A stretch of DNA of 64,000 bases from Filobasidium wieringae (taxonomy: Eukaryota > Basidiomycota > Tremellomycetes > Filobasidiales > Filobasidiaceae). Numbering within the stretch: the stretch's first letter is position 1; the number at the start of each line of letters is the position of its first letter. Made by a program: the position numbers and the translations under genes. The stretch lies in assembly GCA_001600055.1 (NCBI GenBank), contig BCIV01000005.1, forward strand, positions 426,611 through 490,610, given 5' to 3'. Positions 9,270 through 18,967 of the stretch are shown here, piece by piece. The notes under the pieces are model-generated. The model was given only the letters and a program-made list of their open reading frames with translations. It was not told where the DNA came from and ran no database searches.

Positions 9270-10902
9270 TCATATGTGCTTGTTTAGGGTTTGCACCATA
9301 CATCGGAAGACTAACCAAACATTTGTCAATGAGATCGAGTTGACAGGAGGATTGAGGTATTGTGTTGCAGCCACATATATCCCTTGTGCCCAGTCTTCTT
9401 CCTCTTGCGTAAGAAAACGGAGCAATCCCGGGTGGTTCTTCTCGATTTCATCTATCCACTTGTCTACTTGTATTAAAGCATGTTCATCGAGCTTTAAGAG
9501 ACAATCTTGCCCTTCACTATTGTATATGGTATTAGGTGACATTCCCGAGGGCAGTGCAGTATGGTGTTGTTTGCGGATGCGTTGACAGTCGGCCATGTGC
9601 ATGTATGCAGCAAGCTCAGAGTCCATGAGCGGTGACATCAAATAAAGATATATGATCCTTGTTACGCAAGAGTTCGATCAGATTGCCTTGAAGATATTGG
9701 TGGAAGGAAGAGAAGCCTCACCGGTGTTGCTCATTACCTGGGACATAGTCGCCTGTGGTCACTGCATTTCGGGTACTCATCACAAATTTGCTATGAAACT
9801 TGTCCACAAGAGGTCCCCATCCTCGTTCGACCGTGATGTTCTTAGTAGATGGCAAGAACCGGTGTGGCTCAGGAGCTGCGGCTAGACCAAGTTCTCGAAT
9901 CAACTCTTGCAAGTCGTTCTCAACCAAGTCACTGTAAATATTGGTAAGCTATTTGCAGCTCACAGTAAATCAACTAAGCTTACCGTAAGGTTGACTGATA
10001 AGCAAAAATGTCCATAACCTTGTTACCATGATCGCTAGTAATATGCAACGGAACACCTGATGTAGATGATTGGTTAACAATTCCAATGTCGAATATAGAA
10101 TCACATACCCTTTAGTTCTTGGATCAATGTTAAGAACAGATAAGATGTTGTGGTGTTGGTCCGGTTGCTGGGTACTGCTTGTAAACACAGCCATTTCCGA
10201 GAGAACTTGTCTCGCATCCCATATATTGGGAATCCCAGTGCAGAAAGTTTGTCATGTCCATCTATGGATAGCTGTTCATTTGGTCCAAATGAATGTATGA
10301 CGGAAGAATGTCCTTTCCTGTTAGAGGCTGAGCGAGCCCTTTGATTGAATCCTTCGGGGAAATGCGTCTTCATGATGTCCCGTACTACATTGCTAAAGTG
10401 CTCCCGTGTCAATAACCTTTACGGTTGATCTTGGAAAAATACTTACCCTCGGATATGGATGCCTTTTTGTCCTAAAGCCATGGCAATCCATGTGGCAGAG
10501 TCCCAATGTTGCGGATCGTGTTGGTTGATATGAGTTACGACAACTGGCTCAGCTTGAAAAAATGTAAAGCCAGCTTTCTTGCTTCCATGAATCCTATAAA
10601 CGTTCATATATTTATTCAAGGTTGTACGGCTGTAAAGGATGTGGTTATGAGCTGAGTTGTAGTATTCATGGTCATTCGGCTTACCCGACCTCTATGCCAT
10701 AGTCTGATCTCAACCTTTTCAGCAGTGTTTCTCGATTGACAATATTCTCTGTGTTCACGAGATGTTGTAGTGCATTCTCAATGTTGTCCTTCACAACTAT
10801 TCGTCTGGTGTAAGGACAGTACCTCATGGCTATGTTGGGGGACCTACCTGTTCGTCCATATTGGGTTTTCCCTTCCGGGTTGCGGTTGAAAGATGCTTGC
10901 AT
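9270..10902 (-). CDS. Integrase-core (DDE) transposase-like protein
   Basis: Six exons on the minus strand: 10902-10685, 10629-10447, 10392-10109, 10056-9984, 9931-9722 and 9657-9270. They give 451 aa with every junction in phase and no stop. The protein belongs to a family of integrase-core proteins that I recall as common in basidiomycete genomes. Catalytic motifs in order are FGPNEQLSIDGHDKL (first D), HITSDHGNKV (second D) and NITVERGWGPLVDKF (E). The N-terminal 130 residues look like a helix-turn-helix DNA-binding part (NRETLLKRLRSDYG). The C-terminus has the RKQHHTALPSG motif typical of the family. An upstream in-frame extension exists but has no ATG, so I start at 10902. It is probably the enzyme that moves the element. 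Confidence 0.85.
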
Positions 10903-11076
10903 CACTCGGCTACGATTGTTGAGCAAGACTACCTCTGTGATGTTGCTGGGGACCTTATCAGCCAGGCAACAGCACAATATAAGTCCAGGATGTGCTTATG
11001 TTCAATAGGGAAGCCACTGTTGTTCAGCGGTGAAAGGGATATTAATCATTATAATACATAAAACTATTCATATTTT

Positions 11077-12364
11077 TTAGGCTTTTTTAAAGACGTCCTC
11101 ATGAGAAAACAAAACAATCGCCTTTCTATTTGACCCCTCAAATGGGGTCACAGCGTGCTTAAGGAGAGCTGAATGGAAAAGGGTGAAATGACCAGGACGG
11201 TATTCCAACGTCAGTTGGAAGTCATCAGTTCCTACCACCAGGTTGCCCCCTTCGTATGAACCCAGGTTAGTCATAGCCACATAGCCTTCTCGGTCATCAG
11301 CATTATCGCGATGAGGTAGAACTCAAAGGTTATGAAGCACAGCCATTCCTAAGGACGTAGTCTTTTTGGTACTCCGGATTGTACGCATAGAGCGAAAACG
11401 CTCAGCCAGTGTATCTAGTTTAGTCTTATACCTATATAACTATCAAATCAGTATCAAGTCTGAAGCAGGAGAGAAGGAACACAACTTACCACTTCTTCCG
11501 TTTAGGCTCAAGGACCTCAAATATGTTTGCGGCAGCTTCTTGTAAAGGGATCATATCGTCAAGGAATTGTTCAACTTTTTCATTGCGGTAGATGTTGTTA
11601 TTGCCATGGCAGTGAACCGAAACATGTGGGTCTTCATGTGCACGTCCCTGTGAATGCCAGAATGCAAAATGCCAAACTCCTGTGTGTTCCTTTGTGTGAT
11701 GCTGACAGGTGCCCTCATAGTCGTGATGACGTCTATCACCTTCACTTGGTCCGGGCAAACGCCCAGACCATCCAGCTCTCAATTTTTCAACCGAGTCATC
11801 TAGATGCTCTGATAGGATTGTACAAATTAGTTGTCCATACCGATGACCCCATCAGCCAATAGACTTACTAAGAAAACGCTCTCTGTCGTTGCTGTGTGGC
11901 CACCCTTCTACAAGGACAGTATCAAGCTTATAGAGCAGGATTTTCCCGTCTGTTGTTTGTATGATGGTGTTGCCTTTAATTACGGGTTCTGATGCAAGTT
12001 GCTCGTCCCACTCTTTGACAGTTTGGTTCCACTTCTCAGCTTCAGCCGTAGTATACTTATGCTGTGCCTTGTGTTTGTGCTTCGACTTAGCTTCATCAAG
12101 AAGTGTCGCATAGCTTATCGAAAGAGTTATAACCTTTGAGGAAGACAGTGCTTGACGGACAACAGTGTCCCAATCAGATAGCTTGCCATCATCCCAGTCA
12201 TAAGGTCCTTGGGGTGTTACAGACGGCTCCTCCTCGAGGTGATGTGTTGGTGTGTATCCTTGTGTTATTTTATCTGTACCGGAGTTGCCATCAGCTATTA
12301 CTATCCAGCTTCTAATAACCAAAGATGACTCACTAAGAATTGTATCCCGGGTAGGTGCCTCCAT
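11077..12364 (-). pseudogene. TET/JBP-type 2-oxoglutarate/Fe(II) dioxygenase (one in-frame stop)
   Basis: Exons 12364-11869, 11808-11490 and 11431-11077 join in phase (389 codons from the first ATG; an upstream exon is possible because the frame stays open to 12409 at an AG acceptor). The family oxidises 5-methylcytosine or thymine in DNA. The C-terminal catalytic core reads LPHRDNADDREGY (Fe ligands H and D), GSYEGGNLVVG, YRPGHFTLFHS, LLKHAVTPF (distal H) and NRKAIVLF (2-oxoglutarate Arg). The middle exon is unusually rich in His and Trp (CQHHTKEHTGVWHFAFWHSQ). TGA at 11323-11325 lies five codons before the HRD motif, between HNL and VLPH. The intact second copy has Arg just before its equivalent LPHVD, so CGA to TGA is likely. 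As it stands the product would lose the active site. Confidence 0.8.
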
Positions 12365-12409
12365 TCCTGACCATAGGATGTTGGGTACTGCAGTTGTATC
12401 CTCGGGCAC

Positions 12410-13363
12410 TAGATAGAATCAAGCTTGTCAGAAGTATTGTATCGGGCATGACGGACTTTTACGGGAGATAATCAGTACGTGTAGGTCAAAATCGGATCAT
12501 AGAAACTGAACCACTCACCGGAAACTCTCGGAAATGGTACCGTTGGAAAGCCCTTGAAAAACTGAGCCAGAAAGAGCCTAAGTTGAAAGGATTTGACCAA
12601 GTATTGCTAAGTCAAAAAGCGAAAATTCAGTGTCCGGCTACCATTTTCCCACCTAAATATTTTTTTGGGGAAATCATATCTCAAGAATGGCTTACTGTAT
12701 CTTCAATCTGTTTTGATATTCCGATAGAGGCACTCCTGTAGGGTACTATTTGATGTTCTGAACAAAAAAAGGGCAGAGTGTAAGTACTTATAGCAAAATC
12801 CGATAAAAAAAAGCGATTTTGAGGCTTACTGTCTTTTCCTAGTTCCACTTTGCTTAATTTAAATGCGGCAATGATGAGGCCTATACCGCTGGAAATCCCT
12901 TTGAAAACTGAGTAAGATAGACTATAAGATCAAAAGTTTTGGATCAGTATTGGCCTTGTAATCAAAATCCGATAAAAAAAAGCGATTTTGAGGCTTACTG
13001 TCTGTTCCTAGTTCCACTTTGCTTAATTTAAATGCGGCAATGATGAGGCCTATACCGCTGGAAATCCCTTGAAAAGCTGAGTAAGATAGGCTATAAGATC
13101 AAGAAAGCGGAGTTAGTATTGACCCAGATATAGAGATAGAAGAAATAAGCGAAAATCGCGTTTTTTAGGCTTACTATGTCTGTTTCCCTTCTTATAAGAT
13201 CGCTTTAAAGAGACAGGGCAGATGGTAGGACCTTCAGGAGGCTGTGTATTGAGTTTAAGATGTCTAGAGTAGTTGATTGTCTAGTAATGAATGATATTGT
13301 AAGGTAATAGTAGTGGTAGTACAAGGGGCAAAATGGAATTGTGCGTGCATATTCATTATTCAG
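12410..13363. other. Non-coding right arm of the element
   Basis: About 950 bp, very AT-rich, with no open frame of note. It has runs of A (ataaaaaaaagcgattttga) and tandem copies of a 169-bp unit. It lies between the start of the dioxygenase and the right inverted repeat, and could hold its promoter and transposase-binding sites. Confidence 0.6.
12794..13131. repeat. 169-bp tandem repeat, two good copies
   Basis: Copies begin at 12794 and 12963 with caaaatccgataaaaaaaag and share long identical stretches such as tagttccactttgcttaatt and ggcaatgatgaggcctatac. A weaker, older copy precedes them near 12530-12790 (taccgttggaaagcccttga against taccgctggaaatccctttga). Further partial homology continues to about 13180. 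Subterminal repeats are common transposase-binding regions. Confidence 0.85.
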
Positions 13364-13385
13364 TTAGACCGCAACCCAGCTCACG
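13364..13385 (-). repeat. Right terminal inverted repeat
   Basis: The complement reads cgtgagctgggttgcggtct then aa, pairing with the left repeat at 21 of 22 positions. Confidence 0.8.
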
Positions 13386-13734
13386 ACCGTACCCGTCCAA
13401 CTCAATCTCCCCGCCGAAGGGACGTTCCGTAGTTGGGTCCTGTCTTCTGGCTTGTGTAGTATCTCATTGCATGGTCCTTCTGTAGGTTATTGGAGCTAGG
13501 TTGTTGGAGCGGCAGCTTGTTTCAATTGCCTGGTGCACACATATCCCAATCGCTATGAAGCCCAGAAGCAAGTTCTCGGTAACGGCAACACTAATAATCG
13601 GTGTTGCCGTTATCGTCTCAAGTCACGTGTTGTAGGTTTGGATCTGTAGGGGTCCTGACCGTACAAGTCCTGACCATACGACTCTGCCAGTCTAGACACT
13701 CCGAATAGACGCCTAGATCTAGATCCTCCAGACT
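13386..13734. other. Intergenic with a perfect 12-bp hairpin
   Basis: No gene. taacggcaacac (13580-13591) is followed, after a 9-nt loop, by gtgttgccgtta (13601-13612), a perfect inverted repeat. It could be a small element remnant or a transcript hairpin. Confidence 0.6.
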
Positions 13735-14472
13735 ATGATCTTGATTCGAGCCATGAAGACCCAATTGGTCCTGCCGACTGCTCATACTCTCTGCAATCCG
13801 GCACTAAGCTTAGCCTTCGCTGCCAGAGTGAATTCCCTGCCAACCAAAGTATGGCGGGAGGCTGCAATGTTGTTACTTGCAAAGGGTGCTAAAGCATACA
13901 TTGAAGCTAGCTATAATCTATCCGCTTTACATGGGGTGTTGAAACAAGCCAAGGCCATCACGCTCAAGGACCTTCAAACAAGGGATCCACAAACATTGCT
14001 ACTCATCAAGGAATACAACTCCAAGTACGAGAGGAACAGAATGATCCTCTTGAGATCCGCTATTGAACAGCTGTGGGGAGCTGGTTGGTCTAGCACGCTC
14101 AAGTATAGGCAAGAACCTTCCAGTCGCCTGCTACTTAAATGTATATTGCACATTGCAGAAGCGTTTCCAGATATTCAACATACTTTACTCTTACTGGAAT
14201 CTATCAAGAGCGCCAGGATGAAGTCTGGTGGTCTGGTGCACAATTGCTCGGATAGTTTCTTCCTGATCGATTTTAAAAAAATGACCGATCGATCGACAAA
14301 CGATGAGAGAAGCGGCAAGAGTATGACTTGTCGAGGGCAGCGTGCCTGTTACGGATACGCTCACGGACATACAACACGGACATCACGTTCGGTACGCTCG
14401 TCACGTGACCCCGGAATTTGCGGGCAGAGTGTCATCCTTATGACGAGCCTCTCCCCCTCTCATTCTCTGTAA
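13735..14472 (+). CDS. Unknown ORF in the repeat-rich region
   Basis: Open frame of 245 codons from ATG 13735, with no recognised domain. The first 180 residues look protein-like and helical (VWREAAMLLLAKGAKAYIEA, LLLIKEYNSKYERNRMILL, LLLKCILHIAEAFPDIQHTL). The last 60 are low-complexity Ser/Arg/Thr and may be read past a missed intron. It lies between the composite element and the second TET/JBP gene, so it may be part of another transposon. Real but unplaced, or a remnant. Confidence 0.4.
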   Translation: MILIRAMKTQLVLPTAHTLCNPALSLAFAARVNSLPTKVWREAAMLLLAKGAKAYIEASYNLSALHGVLKQAKAITLKDLQTRDPQTLLLIKEYNSKYERNRMILLRSAIEQLWGAGWSSTLKYRQEPSSRLLLKCILHIAEAFPDIQHTLLLLESIKSARMKSGGLVHNCSDSFFLIDFKKMTDRSTNDERSGKSMTCRGQRACYGYAHGHTTRTSRSVRSSRDPGICGQSVILMTSLSPSHSL

Positions 14473-15534
14473 CATAGTTGTAGTAGGTCTTCATCTGTTA
14501 TCACCCTTATCTGCTAGAACACAGCTTGGTACAAGTCCCAGTAACTCTGCAAAGGAACTCCCGGCGAGCCTCCCCTAACAGTGCCGTTGATTCAGTACAG
14601 GGTTCCAAGCAGCCCAAGCGGCCGAGGTGAGTATTCTTTGTGCAGAGATTAGAGTCCTTCAAGCATATCAAATAACAATCACGTATACCATAGAAAGGAA
14701 CCTTCAGGAGGTTGCACTGGCAGTCAGTCGAACAACGACAAGGGGAACAGTGGGAGCGACGCACGAGGGGATCGAGCAGCAGGTGATCGAGCAGCAGGGG
14801 ATCGAGCAGAGGCGACGGCAGGCCTCAACAAGGGGTCTAGACAGCAGCCGTTGTGGCCACATTTGGACGAAAATTGCAAGACTTGTGTTGGTTATACTAT
14901 GCACACTACCGATTTGAACCCAATGGCCAACATCCTGCGAGAGCATCTTTCACAAGCTACCTTTATCACCTTGAGCTTCTCTCTGCTGGATGTTATAGGC
15001 TCCTTGTTGAGCACGTACTAAGGTCATATACACGTCATTAGGACCTCTGTTATCACGCGGTTTTCACGGATGGGAGAACTGCCCGTCGGGCAATACAATT
15101 TTACAGGTCATTCATCGACCTTAGGTAGTACAATTGTAGTAGAGTTCTCCATCCGTTATACATCCTCATAGTGTACACCATACACTATACATACAAGTCC
15201 CTGGTACCAGTCCCCTCGGACACACGTCAACGACGTGGTCCTAACAGGTTTGAGGTGGATCGACTTGTTCGACGGAATAGGAGATGGTGTTTCGTGTTGT
15301 ACGAGCAATCCGCGGTACGAGCGGATTCAGTCGACTTTCCCGGAGATCCGGTTGAAACGGGGTCGAACCGAAACGGGGTGGTAGTTTGGTTGGCAGAGCG
15401 AGATTCTACTTGAGCGATGTCTTGATGAAACAATTGTAACACCGCCGTCAACTTCCACACACACCGCAACCTCAACCACCGCAACCTCGGCCAGCTTATC
15501 AATATCGATCGATCAGACCACACATGACCAGGCT
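14473..15534. other. Repeat-rich gap without a clear gene
   Basis: About 1 kb. It contains a direct repeat gatcgagcagcaggtgatcg / agcagcaggggatcgagcag near 14765-14815, an inverted repeat at 15066-15156, and a short palindrome tagtgtacaccatacacta near 15171. The frame of the next gene is open upstream of 15535 but has no ATG, so its first exon may lie here. Confidence 0.5.
15066..15156. repeat. Inverted repeat with 14-15 bp arms
   Basis: acggatgggagaact (15066-15080) and agttctccatccgt (15143-15156) are inverted copies differing by one inserted G. The spacer contains gcccgtcgggc, a further small palindrome, and two acaatt-type motifs. Confidence 0.65.
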
Positions 15535-17507
15535 GTGCGAGTTTGGGAGCTGCTTAAGCCACACAATTGTAGACTGGACCTGGAGACATGTCCTGCAGTT
15601 CTGGCCACTCTGCGTGGTTCGTCTGCGCTTCCTTTGAGCGTGTTGAGAGTTGCATGTGTCGACAACACAGACAACGGCAAGAGCGTTCGTCATTTATGGA
15701 AAGAGCTACAATGCAAGCTGGGCATGGATCACGCTGTTCTTAAAGAGACAATTCCCTGGCTCTACGACTACATCGAGAAGGATTGGTTGAGTGCGGTTCA
15801 AAGAAGAAAGGACCGGAGATGGCATATTATCGCACAACGGTGGGGTTACGATTGGTACAGGGACCTGGGTGGTGACAAGGATGCATTACCGGGTGTCACC
15901 TTACTCACACCAATTCTCACACTGTCCAAACTCAAACCGGACTATGAAACAGCCAAGGCCAAGATTCAAGGTCACATGGAGAGATCACGACAGACAGGCT
16001 TCCCGAGAACACGAGATTTCACAAGGATTGTCGCTGCCATCAGAGGATCATCCGGCTCTCCACTTCCCACCCCTGCAATCTCCATTGTGCTTGGGAAAAC
16101 CGATAGCGACAGTGATGGCGATGGCGATGGCAATAGTCAGGGCCAGCAGAGACAGGGAGGTCGTGATAAACGTAGGGCCGAGGACAACAATCGAGCAGAA
16201 GACGACTCAGACTCACGACTAAACAAGGAGCGGTGTCTTGCGGATTTGCGTCAAAGCAATCTCACTCCACTATGGCGTAGCAAGTCCTCTGTGTCTATGA
16301 ATGTGGAGAAGCCTCTGGTCGACTGGGAGTTCCCGGTTTCGATTCACAGCGGGCCGTTGTCACGTTTCTGTAGGGCGATACTATCGTTACTAAGCCGACC
16401 CAATGCTAGTTTCCCGATACAAGCATTGATGGATATGATCGACCGAGCGCCTTTTGGCCTGTCAAAAGTCAAGGAGTCGCTCAAGCGATGTTATACATCC
16501 GGTAATTACCACGTCGTCCCCCTCCCAATCATGTTCCAAACGATATCAGCCAAAAAGAGGTCGCTTGGTGTTGACAAAGACAAGGAAAAGTATCAAGAAC
16601 GCATCAGAAGATGGGATGAGCAGTGCAAGCGCTTGTCGGCCCATAAGGGTAATGTCATTGTCAAGGCGGCATGTGGTACTTCAGTACTTTACAAGATGGA
16701 GGGAATATTGCAGGAGCGCACCACCACCAATGTCGAGCCCACCACCAATGTTGAGCCAACCGCCACAGACATTGTAGAACGGTTCCGTCGATTGTGGATA
16801 GGGACAAGAGGGTCGTTGCCTCAACCGGCCAAACAGAATTCTCGTTATCCGGATGGCCCTGATGAAGGAGACGTGGCAGTCGAGGAACAGGTGGACACCA
16901 GGACGAGCGGTCTCTTTTCACTTTGCTTGGTGGTATCCTTATTCAACAACGCCCAAGCTCAGCCTGCATCTGGTTTCGAGTTTGGAACACTCGACCGCGG
17001 CGTTCACCCTTCTCCACACGCTTGCCCCTACCCTTCGAAAGATCTCGCAGGTATACAGCATCCTGGAACCTGTCTCACACGACCTCTACTGCAACACCTC
17101 CCAGAAACATATCGAAAAGTTCAAGGTCCCAGCGATATTGAAATATGGTGAAGCCTCGCACGCCTTTATGGGAACGGCGTTGGTGTACAACATCAGGTAC
17201 GTCTAGACTGCAAAGTGAGGTTTGCCCATCTGATACTTGTCCACGCAGGACACTCCCCCATGTAGACAGTAACGACCCAAAAGACGGGTGGACAGCCATG
17301 TTCAATACTGGATATTTTGAAGGAGGAGACTTGATCGCGGGGACGACCGATCACCAGATTCGGATCCCTTACAAACCTGGGGATCTCATTCTATTCAAGG
17401 CCAGAGCACTCATACACGGTGTGATGCCGTTCACAGGAGAACGTCAGTGTTTGGTGTTGTTTGTAAAACCGACTGCTTCTCAAGTCAATCAATATGCTAA
17501 GGATTGA
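15535..17507 (+). CDS. Second TET/JBP-type 2-oxoglutarate/Fe(II) dioxygenase, intact core
   Basis: Three exons: 15535-16890, 16958-17196 and 17249-17507, joined in phase (617 codons). The ATG is not settled. The frame is open before 15535 but offers no ATG, and the first internal Met is at 15724, so an upstream exon is likely. The C-terminal 150 residues are the catalytic domain: FMGTALVYNIR then TLPHVDSNDPKDGW (Fe ligands H and D), GYFEGGDLIAG, IPYKPGDLILF, ALIHGVMPF (distal H) and ERQCLVLF (2-oxoglutarate Arg). The N-terminal 450 residues have no recognised domain; they include an Asp/Gly/Gln-rich linker (DSDSDGDGDGNSQGQQRQG). Expected activity is oxidation of 5-methylcytosine in DNA. No inactivating stop is visible. 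Confidence 0.8.
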
Positions 17508-17884
17508 TATACATAAGACTTGAGAAGCAAAGGAGAAGACTAATAGAAAGAAGCAATGACTATATCATTGTTTTGTACGTACTAGAACGATCAATTGATG
17601 AAGCCTCAACAATGAAAGTAACGCGTTTTCTAACATTGTTCACTCATAACCAACACTTTCGAGAGGCGTTCGATGGTGTAGACTGACGATGGGCCGACTC
17701 GAGTAGTGGATGCAAATGGATGCGACGATTCATGCGACTAGTGAAAATCGATGCGACTAGTATTGACGATCGATGCGACCAGTGACAACCAATGCGACTG
17801 ACGATGGATGGTGGTGAAAATCGATGCGGCTCATGAAAATCGACACGACTGATGATGAATGGATGGACGTGACAATCGATGCGA
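17508..17884. other. Intergenic with minisatellite
   Basis: Lies between two convergent genes. The right half is the degenerate atgcgac minisatellite listed next. Confidence 0.5.
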
Positions 17885-17890
17885 CTAATG
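17690..17890. repeat. Degenerate minisatellite, consensus near tgaaaatcgatgcgactag
   Basis: Seven to eight imperfect units of about 20-30 bp with the shared core atcgatgcgac (for example aaaatcgatgcgactag, gatcgatgcgaccagt, gacaatcgatgcgactaat). It runs into the 3' end of the next minus-strand gene. Confidence 0.7.
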
Positions 17891-18849
17891 AGGGATGCAC
17901 GTATCGCCCCTGATTCTACCGGTAGGGATCCCGTACTCATCGAGCTCATCCTCATCCTCATCTTCCGATTGTCCCTGTTCCTGTTCATGTTCTTCCTGGT
18001 GAGTTGTGTAAACCACCCAGAGGATGTGGTAGTAAATGATGGCTGGGGATGATTCAATGAGCTAATCTCGGTCTTTCCAGTAGTTGGGGCACGTCTCGAA
18101 CCTTTGTCATTGTAATAATTGCACAGGGTCTTGATGAACTTTTGTCTACCTCTTCCAATGTGCTTTGGCAGTTTGCCCACCAATGTGTTCTCCATCTCCT
18201 TCCACTGTAGACCCAAAGAACCACGTTCGAGAATTGCGGCTGACTGTTTGTGATCGTGTTTGTTTAGGTTGTATACTGGCGGAACAAGAGGGGGAGAGGT
18301 GTGAAAGAGATAGGTGAGCGTTCATGTAGAGCGAACCCGGATACCACAGTCAAGCTTACCATAGATGTTCTCTACTCTGGTAACAAACCTGATAGATAGG
18401 GCAACCATCCTGTGGATGAACTCTTCGTCATCCGACCAGAAAGCTATGTTCTTGTGATCGGGCTAATGTACATGCAGACGTTCAGAAAAGGTCGTGGCTG
18501 AGTGTTGATGGCTAAAAGGAGTATTGTACCTTGTTGAGAAGCATCAAACGCAGTGTTTCGATGTGATAGCTATCTCGATGCTGTTGCTTGCATTTGGCCG
18601 CGGACACGGCGAGGACATGGCTTTGGAGGTGTGGATCGGCTGTAGCTTTGGTGTCTGCCAGTGGGAGTGTACGCGAGGTGAGTGTGTCTGTGTGTGATGT
18701 ACGAGGATCAAAGATCAAGTCACTGAGCTTGTCGTGTTGTGGTGTAGAGTGTTGGAGCGGTTTGAAACAGCGTGTAACATACTGCCAAGTTGTCAGTAAA
18801 ATAGGTAAATCAAGTCGGCAGGGGCTGACACACAGATTTGCCGAGGCAT
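17885..18849 (-). CDS. Unknown protein with acidic tail
   Basis: A chain of minus-strand exons: about 18849-18535, then near 18457-18362, 18273-18095 and a last exon ending at 17885. It reads YVTRCFKPLQHS..., PDHKNIAFWSDDEEF with HRMVALSIRFVTRVENIY, VYNLNKHDHKQSAAILERGS, LVGKLPKHIGRGRQKF, and a tail EEHEQEQGQSEDEDEDELDE. Splice phases agree for the middle exons. The 5' end is poor: only MPRQIC is available before the first long exon, next to a tandem repeat and an assembly gap. Family unknown. Position beside a TET/JBP gene in repeat-rich DNA suggests a transposon-linked gene (inference). Confidence 0.45.
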
Positions 18850-18947
18850 GCAATTTTCTGGGTTAGAGGGGATCTCTCCCATTGCGGGTTTTTTATATAT
18901 TGATATATAGATACCATCATGTACCGCCAGAGTAAAAGAGAATATAT

Positions 18948-18964
18948 GGCGCGCGCTGCGCGCC
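18948..18964. repeat. GC-rich palindrome
   Basis: ggcgcgc-gct-gcgcgcc, a perfect 7-bp stem with a 3-nt loop, immediately left of the 78-bp array. Confidence 0.6.
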
Positions 18965-18967
18965 GAC

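Larger units (their letters stand above)
6662..13385. mobile_element. Composite DNA element: alpha-kinase, integrase-type transposase and TET/JBP dioxygenase between inverted repeats
   Basis: A 6.7-kb block, visibly more AT-rich than its neighbours, bounded by 22-bp inverted repeats with one mismatch (6662-6683 and 13364-13385). From left to right it holds a zinc-finger alpha-kinase (+), an integrase-core protein with D, D and E catalytic motifs (-), a TET/JBP-type dioxygenase (-), and a 1-kb non-coding tail with 169-bp direct repeats. The first two genes converge with only 7 bp between stop codons, a compact layout typical of transposons. I see no target-site duplication outside the repeats, so the exact ends are not proven. 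The kinase and dioxygenase each carry one TGA in place of a probable CGA, whereas the transposase frame is intact. Confidence 0.75.

Noticed and set aside
16100..16240. Asp/Gly-rich stretch taken as a collagen-like or calcium-binding domain
   Set aside because: Low-complexity linker without the spacing of EF-hand or RTX motifs.
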